Shown here: positions 53,642 to 64,000 of the stretch, one piece after another | Position numbering within the stretch: position 1 is the first letter of the stretch | Layout of the letters: every line of letters begins with the position of its first letter | Assembly: GCA_002286855.1 (NCBI GenBank) | Contig: NRSV01000017.1 | Coordinates: 227,475-291,474, forward strand | DNA from: Bipolaris cookei | Lineage: Eukaryota; Ascomycota; Dothideomycetes; Pleosporales; Pleosporaceae | DNA: 64,000 nt | Direction of reading: 5' to 3' | The notes under the pieces: model-generated | The model's database searches: none | What the model was told of the DNA's origin: nothing | Seen by the model: the letters and a program-made list of their open reading frames with translations, nothing else | Program-made: the position numbers and the translations under genes

Positions 53642-55898
53642 TCAATTAGGAAGTATATTAGCAGGGTTGCCCTGAGCCACGCAGTTAGGGGGCAGTGTCT
53701 GTTAAAAGTCAGTGTCTGTACTGCAAATCATGGTGGGCTGTGACATACGTGAGAGACTACCGAGCCTGGGCGCACAATTGTGTTTTCACCAATCTTGACC
53801 CCTGCCTCGATTACACAGTTGTCGCCAATATAGACATTTTCGCCAATGTGCACCTCCTGTGCAATCTCCGTTCCGTTGCTGCCCTTGAGCGACTTGTTGT
53901 CGGTCGGCGTCTTGAGCGTCTGTATTGTGACCCTGGCGCCTATCTTGGTATTTCTTCCAATACAAATCCTTGCAGAGTCGTGAAGGTGGCAATCGGAACC
54001 AATGACAACATTCTCGGCAATATTCAGGTGATATCCGTAATCACAGGTAAACGGCGCGGCAACGAAGACGTTGCTGCCCAAGTGGCTAATGACATCGTTG
54101 GCATCTTTCCTGGGTGGGATCCATCTAGCTGCGAGGATACTCTTAAAGAGACCCTCCCTTGTCTGCTTTGAGAATTGGTTCGAAGCATAGGCTGTGTTGT
54201 TGAAGTTTTGCTGGGCTCCCATGCATTGGTGGCGTTCATCCATTAAGATCCTATCAAAAGGGAGAAAGGGTTCCCCTGCGAGCATCTTGTCTTTTTCGGA
54301 TTTGTACAGCATGGATGAAGCTGGTGGAAAGCGTACTGGTGACTGTGCAGGAGGTATATTAGTGGACAATGGCGGAGGAGGACGAGAATGTTGATGGGCC
54401 ACATGATGTTGCTGCGGCGGTTGTACGACAGCCTTGGAAGCCCTACATGTTTGTCAGTAAACATCTCCAAAAACATTCCGATATTTCTGGAGCATGTTGG
54501 AAAACCACAATCAAGCGGTAGAAATATTCCAACAAACAAGCCGGTCGTAGATCTATAGAGTGACTACCACTTACAGAACAGGTCCAGGTGCAGGCGCAGG
54601 TGCAGGTACCGGACTGCTGGTAGGGATATGGCTCATGGTATGAGGTGTGTGGTGGTAGACACGAGAGCTGTGTTGATGAGGTGGCTGTTGTAGTGGGGGT
54701 GGTGCTTGGTTTTCGTGACTTAGGTGTCTTTCATGCTGGCTTGGTGGAGGCTGTCCATACTGCACAGGAGCTGACGGAGGACCCTCTGGTGGGTAAGGGG
54801 CTCGAACTGGCGGTGGTGGCGGTGGTGTCGGCTCGGGCCAGTTGTTCCATGGTTTGCGGTCCTGGCCGTTTGCTGAGCGAATGTCTGGTGGTGGATAAGC
54901 GGCTTCAGTAGAGTGAGGCGCGCAGTGTGGTATGTGAGGTCGGCTACAACCTGGGCAGGTTGGTATGGCAGAAAGCCTCTCCTTTGCTTGCAGAGCAGGC
55001 GGGGCTTTTGCAGGCCCATTCTTTGTCCATGGCACTTTGTTGGCATAGCCCTCACAGACAAAGCCACCTCGAGTGCAGTTGTTGCCTGTTGAGTAAGGTT
55101 AGATTGATGTCAGAGGGGGTTGATAGAAATGGTTGAGACTAACACTCTGGTTTTGCTTCATCGCACTTCTTCTTTCGCCTCCTGCAGGTGCCGCAGCCTG
55201 TTTTGGTGCGATTGGCAAATTGCTACAGATAGTCAGTTGGGATCCCAAGGAATGGAGGCTGAATTGCTTACCCTCTTTCGCTTCTTCAGCTCGACTTGAA
55301 CACCAGCGCGGGTGACTTCAGTGGCGTTCGTGTCATCAAGCTCAGCTTCGCCTGCGCTGCCCATGCGAGCATGCGAGTCTGACGAGATGCTGAGACGGAC
55401 AGGCTCAGCAGGACGTGGATCCTGGTGGTCAAAGTGCTGGTGGCCGGTGTGAGGCAGCTCACGGGGCTCGGTCTGCCAGCGTCGCTCGGCATCGGGACGA
55501 CCCAGTGGCGGAAGACTTTGCTGGGGGGGTGCATCCATGGTGGTGAGCGTCTCGCGGCTCATGGGGTGGAAAGGATGTGGCAGTTGACGTGAAGCGGCGA
55601 CTAACTTGCCCGGACTCCGGCGAGCGATATTGTCTTCTTCCGAGGCAGACCGCCTGCGCTTGTTGACGCTTTCGGGGGACCTGTCTCTGCTGCTGACGGT
55701 GGAGGGGCTGGTGTCACTTCTTGGAGAGTGGTAGCTGGTCTCTTGGCCCCGTGAGGCTGGACTCCAGGTGGAAGATTTGACAACAATTGGTGGTTTCTGT
55801 TCGTCGGTGGGGCTCACGGACGAGGGACCATTCACCGATGTAAAGGCAGGCCCATGGGGAGTGGTGTTAAAGGCAGGCATATGCAGCACGGTCGACAT
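53642..55898 (-). CDS. Zn2Cys6 regulator fused to a maltose/galactoside O-acetyltransferase-like domain
   Basis: Five exons (55898-55272, 55222-55144, 55085-54575, 54442-53749, 53698-53642; introns 49, 58, 132 and 50 bp) give 655 aa. The Zn2Cys6 binuclear cluster lies at about 219-246 (CGTCRRRKKKCDEAKPEC then NNC and C), split by intron 2. A Pro-rich linker (about 260-445) leads to a Mac domain (SEKDKMLAGEPF...) and a left-handed beta-helix with hexapeptide repeats (about 520-640) ending VAQGNPANI. The residue aligning with the catalytic His of the acetyltransferases (motif THP) is Thr (LKTPTD), and the FINxNC box reads VIGSDC, so acetyl transfer may be lost and the trimeric fold kept as a scaffold. 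A very long upstream region (6.6 kb) is consistent with complex regulation. Confidence 0.88.
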
Positions 55899-56130
55899 GT
55901 CCGAGGCGCAATATCAAATTTGGCCGAAGGGACTTGATCAAGTTTCGAGACGGTGAAAAGACTAGTGTGATGGAGAGGCAGAGAGGCGAGCCACCATGGC
56001 ACGGCGGGCGGGCAGAGTGTATCGTGGTGCACAATGCAGGCGCCTGGTTGATAGGCAATGGGACGGAAAGATACTTTTGGCCGTGTTGGTCAGTTGGCGG
56101 GATGGGTAGTCGAAAGGGAGTTGAGAAGGC

Positions 56131-56193
56131 GATGGGGGTGGATGATGGGGGTGGATGATGGGGGTGGATGATGGGGGTGGATGATGGGGGTGG
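56131..56193 (+). repeat. 13-bp tandem repeat (GATGGGGGTGGAT), about 4.8 copies
   Basis: Perfect units in a row, each with a G5 and a G2 run, giving G-quadruplex potential on the plus strand. Located about 230 bp upstream of the Zn2Cys6 gene start. Confidence 0.9.
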
Positions 56194-56468
56194 TGGCGGG
56201 ACGTGCCTGTGATAGTGGCAGGTGTGATGGCGGGGAGGGGTGTCAAGTAGTGGCAGTTGAGCGGGAGCAGTAGTGATGATGGTCCAGAGGGCGGGAGGGA
56301 TGTGGCAGGTTTGGATGGAGGAGCGGCTCGTTGGATGGAGCTAGCTAGCAGAGCCACGGGAGCTGGTGCGCCTTTTCCATGACGGGACCAAGTGTGAGTA
56401 TAAGGCGCTGGGCGGATGTGGGAGGGCTGCTGCCAGCGGACGAGCAACAGGCCTAGCAGCAGCAGGCC

Positions 56469-56508
56469 GGCTTGCAGGCTTGCAGGCTTGCAGGCTTGCA
56501 GGCTTGCA
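56469..56508 (+). repeat. 8-bp tandem repeat (GGCTTGCA), 5 copies
   Basis: Five perfect units without spacers. A microsatellite-like array, not a CRISPR. Confidence 0.9.
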
Positions 56509-57033
56509 ACAGAGGGCGGCTGTTCGCTCCTTGTGCTGGTGGCCCGGCCAGGATGGAAGGCACCACCCCCGGTCGGGCCCTTGCCATTGGCCCGACATGC
56601 AGATGCCCCTGCTCCCCGCGTTTATCTGCCCATCCGGGCGGCGAGGAGAAGAGCAGCGAGAAGCGCACAGAGGGCCCCGAGACGCGGTTTGCTCGATTTC
56701 TGGGGAATATAGACCCTGCATTGTGGCCTCTACCACGTTTTTTTGGCGGAAAAGTCGCGTCTACAGCCCTACAGCCGTTTCGTGGGTGTAGAGGAGGGTA
56801 GAGCTGGTGGAGAGGCCGCAAGGGTGGCACAGATGGATCATCGACCAAAGCGGCTAGGCGCCGGGCAGGGCCCACTGCGCCGCCCAGCAAGCCTGTGATT
56901 GGTGTGGGTGGGTGGGGCAGGCTCAAACGCGCGACAATACCGCATAGCCGCGGTCATATGTATGTATATGCATGGACTGGATGTGTGCACGTAAGTACAC
57001 GACATAGTACACGACATTGGCACTCGGGCATGT

Positions 57034-57112
57034 TGGCTGCGGGCTGCGGGCTGCGGGCTGTTGGCTGTGGGCTGTGGGCTGTGGACTGTGGGCTGTGGAC
57101 TGTTGGCTGTTG
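57034..57112 (+). repeat. 7-bp tandem repeat (GGCTGYG-type), about 11 copies
   Basis: Imperfect units GGCTGCG, GGCTGTG, GGCTGTT and GGACTGT. Slippage-prone minisatellite. Confidence 0.8.
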
Positions 57113-59099
57113 GTTGAGGGGCTTGCTGGCCTACTACTCGGGCTGCTGCTGGCCTGCTTGTCCGCCGCCGCCGCCGCCACCGGCCAACGCCCTGCCTGCC
57201 CGCCTGCCCGTCTGCAAATCACCAGGCCGGCCGCGTCGTCATCAGATCGGTGCCTGCGTATCGCCCAGCATCCCGCGCGCTTCCATCACGGCATGGTACA
57301 CATGGCACACATGGCACAGCACAGCCTCCTGCTAACCGCCTGCCCGTCGCCAGCCCAAAGAGCCCAGCACCAAACAAGAAGGCGCTCAATGGGTCTCGCC
57401 GTGTTTCATTTATGAGCTCCACGCCCTCCGCCGTGTCCGTCCACTCTGCGCCATATGTGCTACCACGACGCTCCGTCTCGTGTGCCTCATACCAAACCCA
57501 TACATACCGCCGCTGCCATGCCCGCCCTGCGCCACTGCCATGCTCGCCCTGCGCCGCATGGTTGGCTGCCCGGCCCGTCTCGTGCTAAGTATACACTTAC
57601 TTATTTCCACTCCTCCTTCAGGGTCGTCCTCGCTCACCCGCGGGCGCCTCTGCTGCAAACTCTGCTGCGCTCCAGGAACCCGCGCGCCAGACGGGAAAAA
57701 AAGGTTGGAGCAGACATGGCCCAGCGCGCAAGAGGCCTGTCCTTGCCTCGGCTAGCCTGCGCCATTCCACTTGGGGGTGCACACATGGTATGCTGAGCGA
57801 CTGTAGCTCTGGCCAATCACAGACCAGCGCGCCGCCTCTCCATGCTACGACTAGCCAGAAGCCTCGTCGTTAACCGCGGCCGTTTGTCGGGCACGTCGCC
57901 GTGTCTCGAGAGCCATCTGGCAGCATGTGTACCACCATGTACTTGGTAGTTGTATGCATCATCTCCCATTGCCACCGAGTATGCCCTGCACTGCACCAAA
58001 GAAAAACCCACCACTCCGTCGCCGTGGTTCTCGCGGCGCGTTCCGTTCCCGCTAGCGATCAGACAAACAACGGGGACTGCGCCGCACGGCATCGTCTCCT
58101 TTGCTGTGCAGCTTGAATTCCAATCCGCCGGATTCCCAAACAGGCTCGCCCCTTGCCTTGGATGCTCAGTCAGCACCTCGCCTTGCTCCTCTGCCTTTCC
58201 GTCTCATCCTTCCGCTCTGCCGTCTGACTCGAGTAGCGAACGGAAGCGCGGAACCCACACGCGCTTGTCGCCAACGTCCTCGCCCGCCGCCTTACGCCGC
58301 TACATGCCGTGCCAGCCAAACTCGACCCCCAATCGCTTATGGGGCATCTTGCTCCGTGTCCAAGACAATGCACCCACACTTCCAAACATGTCATGCGCAC
58401 GTATTCGGCATACATGCATGTTCACCTACACTACATGCTTACTTTAAACACAAAGGTTCGCCCTTGAACACTCTTCGGCCCGCTTCGAACCCTCCTTCGG
58501 CGCACGTCCACCAACTATCCATCAACAAAAAAGAAGCTATGGCCAACAGCTCCCACTACCCGTGAGCCGACTTTTCTTCCATATGCCGCCGCTGCCCACC
58601 AAGATTACGAGCAGGTTTGCACATCTGCCGTCACCGATAATCAGTCTGTAGGATTCGCCCTCGGCAAAATATTGCGGCATTATCCAGACATAATCCACAT
58701 GCCGTGCAGCATGCTATACTCGATTCGATGACTGCCCAACATCGCACACTCTCACATCCAGACACAATCAACTGTTTGTCTAGAAATGTCAAGATGACAT
58801 GTGTACAACTCTCACGTCTTACTTACATGGTCTTGCCTAATGCTCCCCTTGTCGGCACTGCACGGCATACTTAGACGACATGACAGTGATCGCTGTGGCG
58901 AAAACTCAAATCCTTTGAACTTACTCTGGCGGTGTAGGGAGCATTACCTCTTGTTAACATCGCATGTTATACCTCTAACATATTAGTAGCTTTTCATACA
59001 TTAATAAAGTTCAAAAAGGTCAGTTTTATGGTTGGGGCGGAAAGAGCTAGTAAGTATAACCGCGCCGATACACAATGAGATACTGTAAAGTACATGGTA

Positions 59100-60647
59100 C
59101 GGAGATGCCCGTCAAAAGTCTTTGCCCTCCTTGCAGAGCAGGGGTAGATGCACTGTTTTTAATCGGGAATCATCTCCGAGCCTACGTGGCTCCTTCTCTT
59201 CAACCTCAAATATTGCTCTCTATAGTTACTTACTTTTCTATTTCTTAGTCTTAGTGCTATCGCTGTCGTTTATCACAATAATTCGACTCGTGCTGCAGTT
59301 GTAGTTCTTCAGGCTATAGGCAAGCCAAACCAAGCCATGAGATTACTGAACTTACTGGGATTGAGAAGCGTACGATTAACTCTATCTACGCGCGAGCAAT
59401 TGAGTGAGGCTTTGATCCAGGCCTCCGGCCACTACAGCTTCAAGGCAAGCATCTTGAAGACGCCCATCGATCTGAGCGGCCACCTAAGCGGTCTACAGTC
59501 TCTCAGCAAGTAGTAGATACCGTGCGCACTAATTGATATGGGCGAGAGAAGTCTTGTACTGACATTACTGGCCTACTAAGCCAACAAGGATTCAATGTCT
59601 CAGCATCTACAGTCAGGCGAGCCTTAAGAGAGGAAGGCTTCAGGAAAACCAAGCCAACAAGGAAGCCTGGGTTAATGAAGAAGATGAGGGAGGAACGATA
59701 TAGGTGGTGCCTACAGCACGCAGATTGGACGCTTGAGGACTTGAAAAACGTCATCTGGTCAGACGGAGCCTCTATTGTCCTTAACCATAGATGCGGTGGA
59801 TACCGGATATGTAGAAGGGCAGATAAGGCCTTCCTACGGAGCTGTATTCGCGAGAGATGGAAAGGCTATTCTGAGTTTATGTTTTGGGGCTGTTTCTCAT
59901 ACGATAAGAAGGGCCCCTGCCACTGCTGGACGCCAGAAACAAACAAAGAGAAGGATGCTTCTACTGCTTGGATGGACAAACTAAATAAGATGCTTGAGCC
60001 TATTAAGAAGGCTGAGTGGGAGCTTGAAAATGGGGATACGTCGTCTTAACCTCCGGAATAAGCCTGACCGGCAGCCTCAGTGGAAGTGAAGTACGAAGAT
60101 AGGAAAGCTTAGCCGACGTGGTAGCTCAGGAATTGACTGGTATCGATATCAGGCGACTATTCTTCTACCAAGGCTGATTCCTTTCGCAAAGGAATGTAAG
60201 ACTGATCGGCCTAGAACAGGTATACACGAAGACAAGGCCCCCTTTTCACGACCACTATGTCCAACGCTATATTTATAGTCTTCATGACGTTGAGAAAATC
60301 CTCTGGTGTGGGAACTCGCCTGACTTGAATGCGATTGAGCCTTGCTGGCCATGGATGAAAAGAACTACTACTAGGAAGGGGGCGCTTAAGAATAGAGCAG
60401 GAGGGAATACGGGTATGAGAGCAGTGCTGGAGAGACCTATCTTAGGAGAAGATACAGGCTTGGATTGAGCGAATTCCATATCACATTAAAAGATTATCGA
60501 GCTCGAAGGCGGCAACAAGTACAAAGAGGGTAGGCGGCTTGGGAAGCCAGAGCCAGAGCCAGAGCTGCCGGAGGATTATCTATGTTGGGAATAGCTCAAA
60601 AACTCATGCCCGCTGAGGTGGGCAAAGACTTTTGACGGGCATCTCCG
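59100..60647 (+). mobile_element. Tc1/mariner (Ant1-like) DNA transposon, decayed
   Basis: 1548 bp between TA target duplications (59098-59099 and 60648-60649). The perfect terminal inverted repeats of 28 bp start CGGAGATGCCCGTC and continue AAAAGTCTTTGCCC. The interior holds a broken transposase. Confidence 0.88.
59300..60475 (+). pseudogene. Tc1/mariner (Ant1-like) transposase, broken
   Basis: Frames give an HTH region (GKPNQA..., VSASTVRRALREEGFRKTK near 59600), the first catalytic aspartate in NVIWSDGAS near 59755, MFWGCFSYDKKGP near 59880, and the third acidic motif region NSPDLNAIEPCWPWMKR near 60310-60355. Stops and frameshifts separate them. The second acidic position (about 60260) is not clearly kept. 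Confidence 0.75.
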
Positions 60648-62561
60648 TAAAATGAGGTGCATATGCATGATGCCGAAGTGTTCCCTTGGCTTCTTACCGC
60701 GTTGAAACTATACAAAAGTGGGTCGTTCTCCAAATGTACAGTACGTACATGTCATTATCGAAACAGCAGGAGTAGGTGTAAATAACGCTCTTTCCATAAA
60801 CATAACGTGGCACTGCTTGTACATGCATACAATCTGTCTTTACCAAGGATGCCTCGTTCAAGCTAATATGCAGTTTAATTCTACTTCTTCGCAACAAATC
60901 CATTGACAAATCTACCCATTCATCATATCTCCCTCATCTCTCCATCATATGTCGTCTACTACGCAGCAATTCCAAACATCACCCCACACACCGTTTCACC
61001 TACGCGCCCTACCATCCCGCCTGCCTATCCTTCCATGTGATCCTACAGTACACATGCACAAATACCCCCCATCTACACAAACAAGCGTCTAATCCCCATT
61101 CGACACACGCCTCGGCGCTTAACAATCGTTTCATCTCTCCACACAACGTTCATGCGTCGCTCCCAGGAAAAAGAAACTACTCCAAAAACATGACATCATG
61201 ATTCGTTCAACCCCCAACATCCATACCTTGAAGACTCCAAGATCACGAACGTTGCAAAAGAAAAGGTAACCCCCTCTCATACACCTTACATACCCCTACC
61301 CATCCCCCCTCACAACAACCCACCACCACACCTCGCATACGCGCATATTGGAGTCGACCCACCCAAGCGCGCCAACAACAACCAAACAAATTGGAGTAAT
61401 CCCCCCCCCACTTCCCCTACTCTACCTTACAAGCTAGCCGTTGGAGACGGGCAACACAAAAATAAGTGGGTAGTATGCGGCTATGACCATAAAAAGCGGA
61501 AAAGAGAAAAAGGGAGTTGCCCGCCGATATTTGCCCGACGGGAGCCCGTGTGAGTCGAGTTGACAAGGGGGGAGGGGACGGTCGGAGGGACAGGGGTGCA
61601 GGGATGTGTAGTAGGGCAGGGTGGAACCTTGGGAGGAGGAGAGGTGGGGGGGGGGGGCAGAAATGGGTGGTTCGTACGAGGGGACGGGGAGAAACGAAGA
61701 AGGGGAGTTATTCTCGGTGGAATGATAGAAGATGAAAAGGATGGTGTGAAAGGAGGGAAAGACGAAGGATGCTTGGCTTTGCAGCACATCACACTTTTTA
61801 ATATCCAGTAATCGAAGATCAAAAGAAAAGAGGGGGAAGAAGAAGAAGATAGAAAAGAATATGCGATTAACATTTGCCCATCTTTCTAATGCGAATACCA
61901 AAAAAAACATCGAAATGCATACAAACATGTTACATGTTCTACTCTCTCCCCTCTCCTCCTACCCCCACTCTCCTCAGTACTATACAAAACAAAAATCCAC
62001 GAGCAAACAAGAAACATCAATTATGCCATTGCCCCCCCCCCCCTTCAAGAAAGATGAAAGAAGAAGAAGAAGAAGAAGAAGAAGAAGAAGAAGAAGAAGA
62101 AGAGGAGGAGAGGATAATACAAAAAGAAGACGTTTCCCAACAAGATCCAAATTTGGGGTATCTGAAAAATGCCGCGCTAAGTAGTGTATGGATACCAAGA
62201 GTGAACAAAAAGAAAAAGAGAAAGAAAGATTGTGAAGATGAAGATGAAGATGAAGGAAAGGAAACGAAAAAAACCACAGGTCAAGAAAGAAGTGAGTCGG
62301 CTTCTTCTTTTCCTTCTCTCTCTCTCTCTCCAACGACCCGAACCCGTACATCGTGTGCACAAGTCGTCGTCCCGACCCTCGCAATTGCCGCATGCTCACT
62401 CTCTAGCATGTCGCTTACTTTCTTCCTTTCAACATTCGCGCAGCTGTCCTCGTCGTCTGACTTGCTCAGACCCCTCTATCCTCTCCACTCTGCGTATCCC
62501 GTCTCCTCCCCCGCAGCAAGTAACCTGATAATACACATCTCCTCCCCCCTCGTATGCCCAT
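60648..62561. other. Low-complexity intergenic region
   Basis: 1.9 kb with C-rich, G-rich and (GAA)n tracts: G runs near 61645-61660, a C run near 62030-62042 and (GAA)n at about 62057-62105. The long frames here translate these repeats and are not taken as genes. Confidence 0.6.
62057..62105 (+). repeat. (GAA)n microsatellite
   Basis: About 14-16 GAA/AGA units just right of a C-run. Explains the poly-Glu/poly-Arg/poly-Ser translations in all frames. Confidence 0.9.
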
Positions 62562-63998
62562 TTAGTCAACCTTCCAGTGACTTGTTAACCGCCCATCATC
62601 ATCCGCATTCGAAATCTTCAGCTCAATCGCATAAAGCCCCATGGTAATGCCCAGATTGATCCATCGCCAAAAATTGCCGCCCGCATCACCGCCTTGATTG
62701 GTCCACCACTCGCCCGTCACCGCACTGCCATCGCTACCGTTTCCACTGGCAAAGTGCTGCATAAGCAGACTCGTGTAGACGGCAATGATGATGCTGGGGC
62801 TAAACCACGTCAGGAAACCGAGAATCTTGGACGTTTCGTCGTCGTCGTCCAGGCTGGGCTCTTGCGATAGCGCGCGTGCGCCGCTTTCTCGGATGGCGGG
62901 TATGATGCGAGCTGCGGCATACATGACAAACACCCGGTAGGCCAAGGAGATGATGACCGAGGGCGTAATGGTCATGATGGCACCGACCATGAGGTTGAAG
63001 CCGGTATGGGCAATGGTAGGGAGAGATCCAAGGGCGTGAAGGAGCGTCGTGTATGAAGCCATGATAATCGGTGGTAGTGGAGGCAGAGCGGGCTCGGATG
63101 AGACGTTGGATTCACTCACGGAGCCCGGAGATGGCTGGTAGTCGGTAAAGATTTGGTAGATGCAGAGAGTGACATAGGCAAACTTTGGGGGTTAGCATGA
63201 GATGGGAGGATTATCAAGAGGCCAGTACTCACCAAAAGCGAGGATTCAACTGGGTTTCCTCGTGCGCTGACAATACCCCAGCCACCGAGGTAGCTAGCAG
63301 TCGTAATGGCGACGCCAATCAAAATAGCATCCACATTGTTAATCTCGGGAAAGGTAGTGATGCGCCACAAAAAGTAGACAGAGGTTGAGATGATGGAGGC
63401 AGAAGTGATGAGAAGGCCAATCTACAGATATACATGTTAGCAACGCACAGTACAATACTGTGAAAAATCTTACCATCCAGCTGTCGCCGCGCTCCCGGTT
63501 CACCACCCATCGTGTAATCTGCCCTGCAGCCTGAATAACCAACAGACTACAGAAGCCCTCAGCTACCTGGAACACAGGCGTGCTATACCTCAGCGTCTTG
63601 TCCCAGGCACCAATCGAGAAACTCTCCAGCAGGCCTTCAGCCCCAAATATCCATTCGTGCACACTCTCAAAATCGGCACGCTTGCCGCCAAAGGTACGCT
63701 CGACCCAGCCCGAGTTATTGTCGGCATCGATGGAAAACTTGTTCAGGCTCCAGATCAACAGCGTGGGTATGGCCAGCCATTGCGCCCAAGCGACGACGTT
63801 GCACAGGAACCAGCGGAAGCGAGAGGTGTTTGGCGTGGCCAAGCGGAGAATCGAGTAAAGGAAGTAGTAAGCGCTGAGTGATAGGGAAAAGGCCAGGCCG
63901 CATGTCCGGCCGCCAATGTCAAAGGCGAGGGGGATGGTGAATATGATGGCGCCGAGAAAGGTAGTGGACGAGACTACTCTCGTTGCTGTTGACCACAT
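62562..63998 (-). CDS. ICE2: ICE2-family endoplasmic reticulum membrane protein
   Basis: Three exons (63998-63474, 63421-63233, 63182-62562; introns 52 and 50 bp) give 444 aa, near the usual length. The start codon lies 3 bases inside the window edge. The protein is multi-spanning: MWSTATRVVSSTTFLGAIIF at the start, IPTLLIWSLNKFSIDADNNSG, FQVAEGFCSLLVIQAAGQI across helices, VYFLWRITTFPEI, and a final helix WINLGITMGLYAIELK. In yeast Ice2 acts in inheritance of cortical ER and in membrane lipid balance. A GTGAGT at 63119 is not used, because the frame runs through it. Upstream promoter is outside the window. Confidence 0.88.
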
Positions 63999-64000
63999 GT

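Larger units (their letters stand above)
55899..59099. other. 3.2-kb GC-rich intergenic region with simple repeats
   Basis: Upstream region of the Zn2Cys6 gene. It holds three short tandem arrays (listed separately) and many overlapping frames with low-complexity translations. No gene supported. Confidence 0.5.

Noticed and set aside
56469..56508. Short direct repeats as a CRISPR array
   Set aside because: Five contiguous 8-bp units with no spacers in a eukaryotic genome; a microsatellite.
61434..62647. Several long overlapping frames on both strands
   Set aside because: Translations of G/C runs and (GAA)n; no domain or codon character of a gene.

Overview
This window comes from the nuclear genome of a filamentous ascomycete (Pezizomycotina, plausibly a Pleosporales-type Dothideomycete). 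The evidence is short GT-AG introns of 46-132 bp, fungal-only families (PTH11-like receptor, DUF3405, Zn2Cys6 regulator, ICE2, siderophore-type MFS), a mitochondrial ribosomal protein gene, and fungal classes of transposons (pogo/Fot1-like, Tad-like LINE, copia, hAT, Ant1-like). I rebuilt nine multi-exon genes by joining reading frames at GT-AG introns. In every case the summed coding length is a multiple of three.

Layout. (1) 0.17-13.24 kb is a nested transposon block: a deleted pogo-like element, a decayed copia polyprotein interrupted by a hAT 3' fragment, a LINE and a second pogo-like element, then a full-span but decayed hAT. (2) 13.5-26.4 kb is a compact biosynthetic locus: a siderophore-type MFS transporter, a three-exon isocyanide synthase-NRPS-like fusion of CrmA type (ICS-A-T-transferase, 1596 aa), an alpha/beta-hydrolase and an AATase-type acyltransferase. 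(3) 27.2-32.04 kb is a second transposon block: a deleted pogo-like element carrying a gag-only retroelement with a 13-bp target duplication, followed 24 bp later by a near-intact pogo-like transposon. (4) 33.2-44.3 kb holds a CYP7/8-like P450, a PTH11-like receptor divergent from a CYP59-like P450, an acyl-CoA dehydrogenase and a DUF3405 protein. (5) 47.4-64 kb holds a pectin lyase, an SR-rich disordered protein, mitochondrial uL3m, a Zn2Cys6/hexapeptide-acetyltransferase fusion, a decayed Ant1-like transposon in a long repeat-rich intergenic region, and ICE2.

The most notable system is the isocyanide synthase locus. Octamers matching the Mac1-type copper-response element (TTTGCTCA or TGTGCTCA) occur five times in the promoters of the transporter, the synthase and hydrolase (shared), and the acyltransferase. 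I saw only three others in the rest of the window. This fits a copper-starvation regulon like the one described for fungal crm isocyanide loci, here with a different set of tailoring genes and walled in by transposons on both sides. The functional link is inference.
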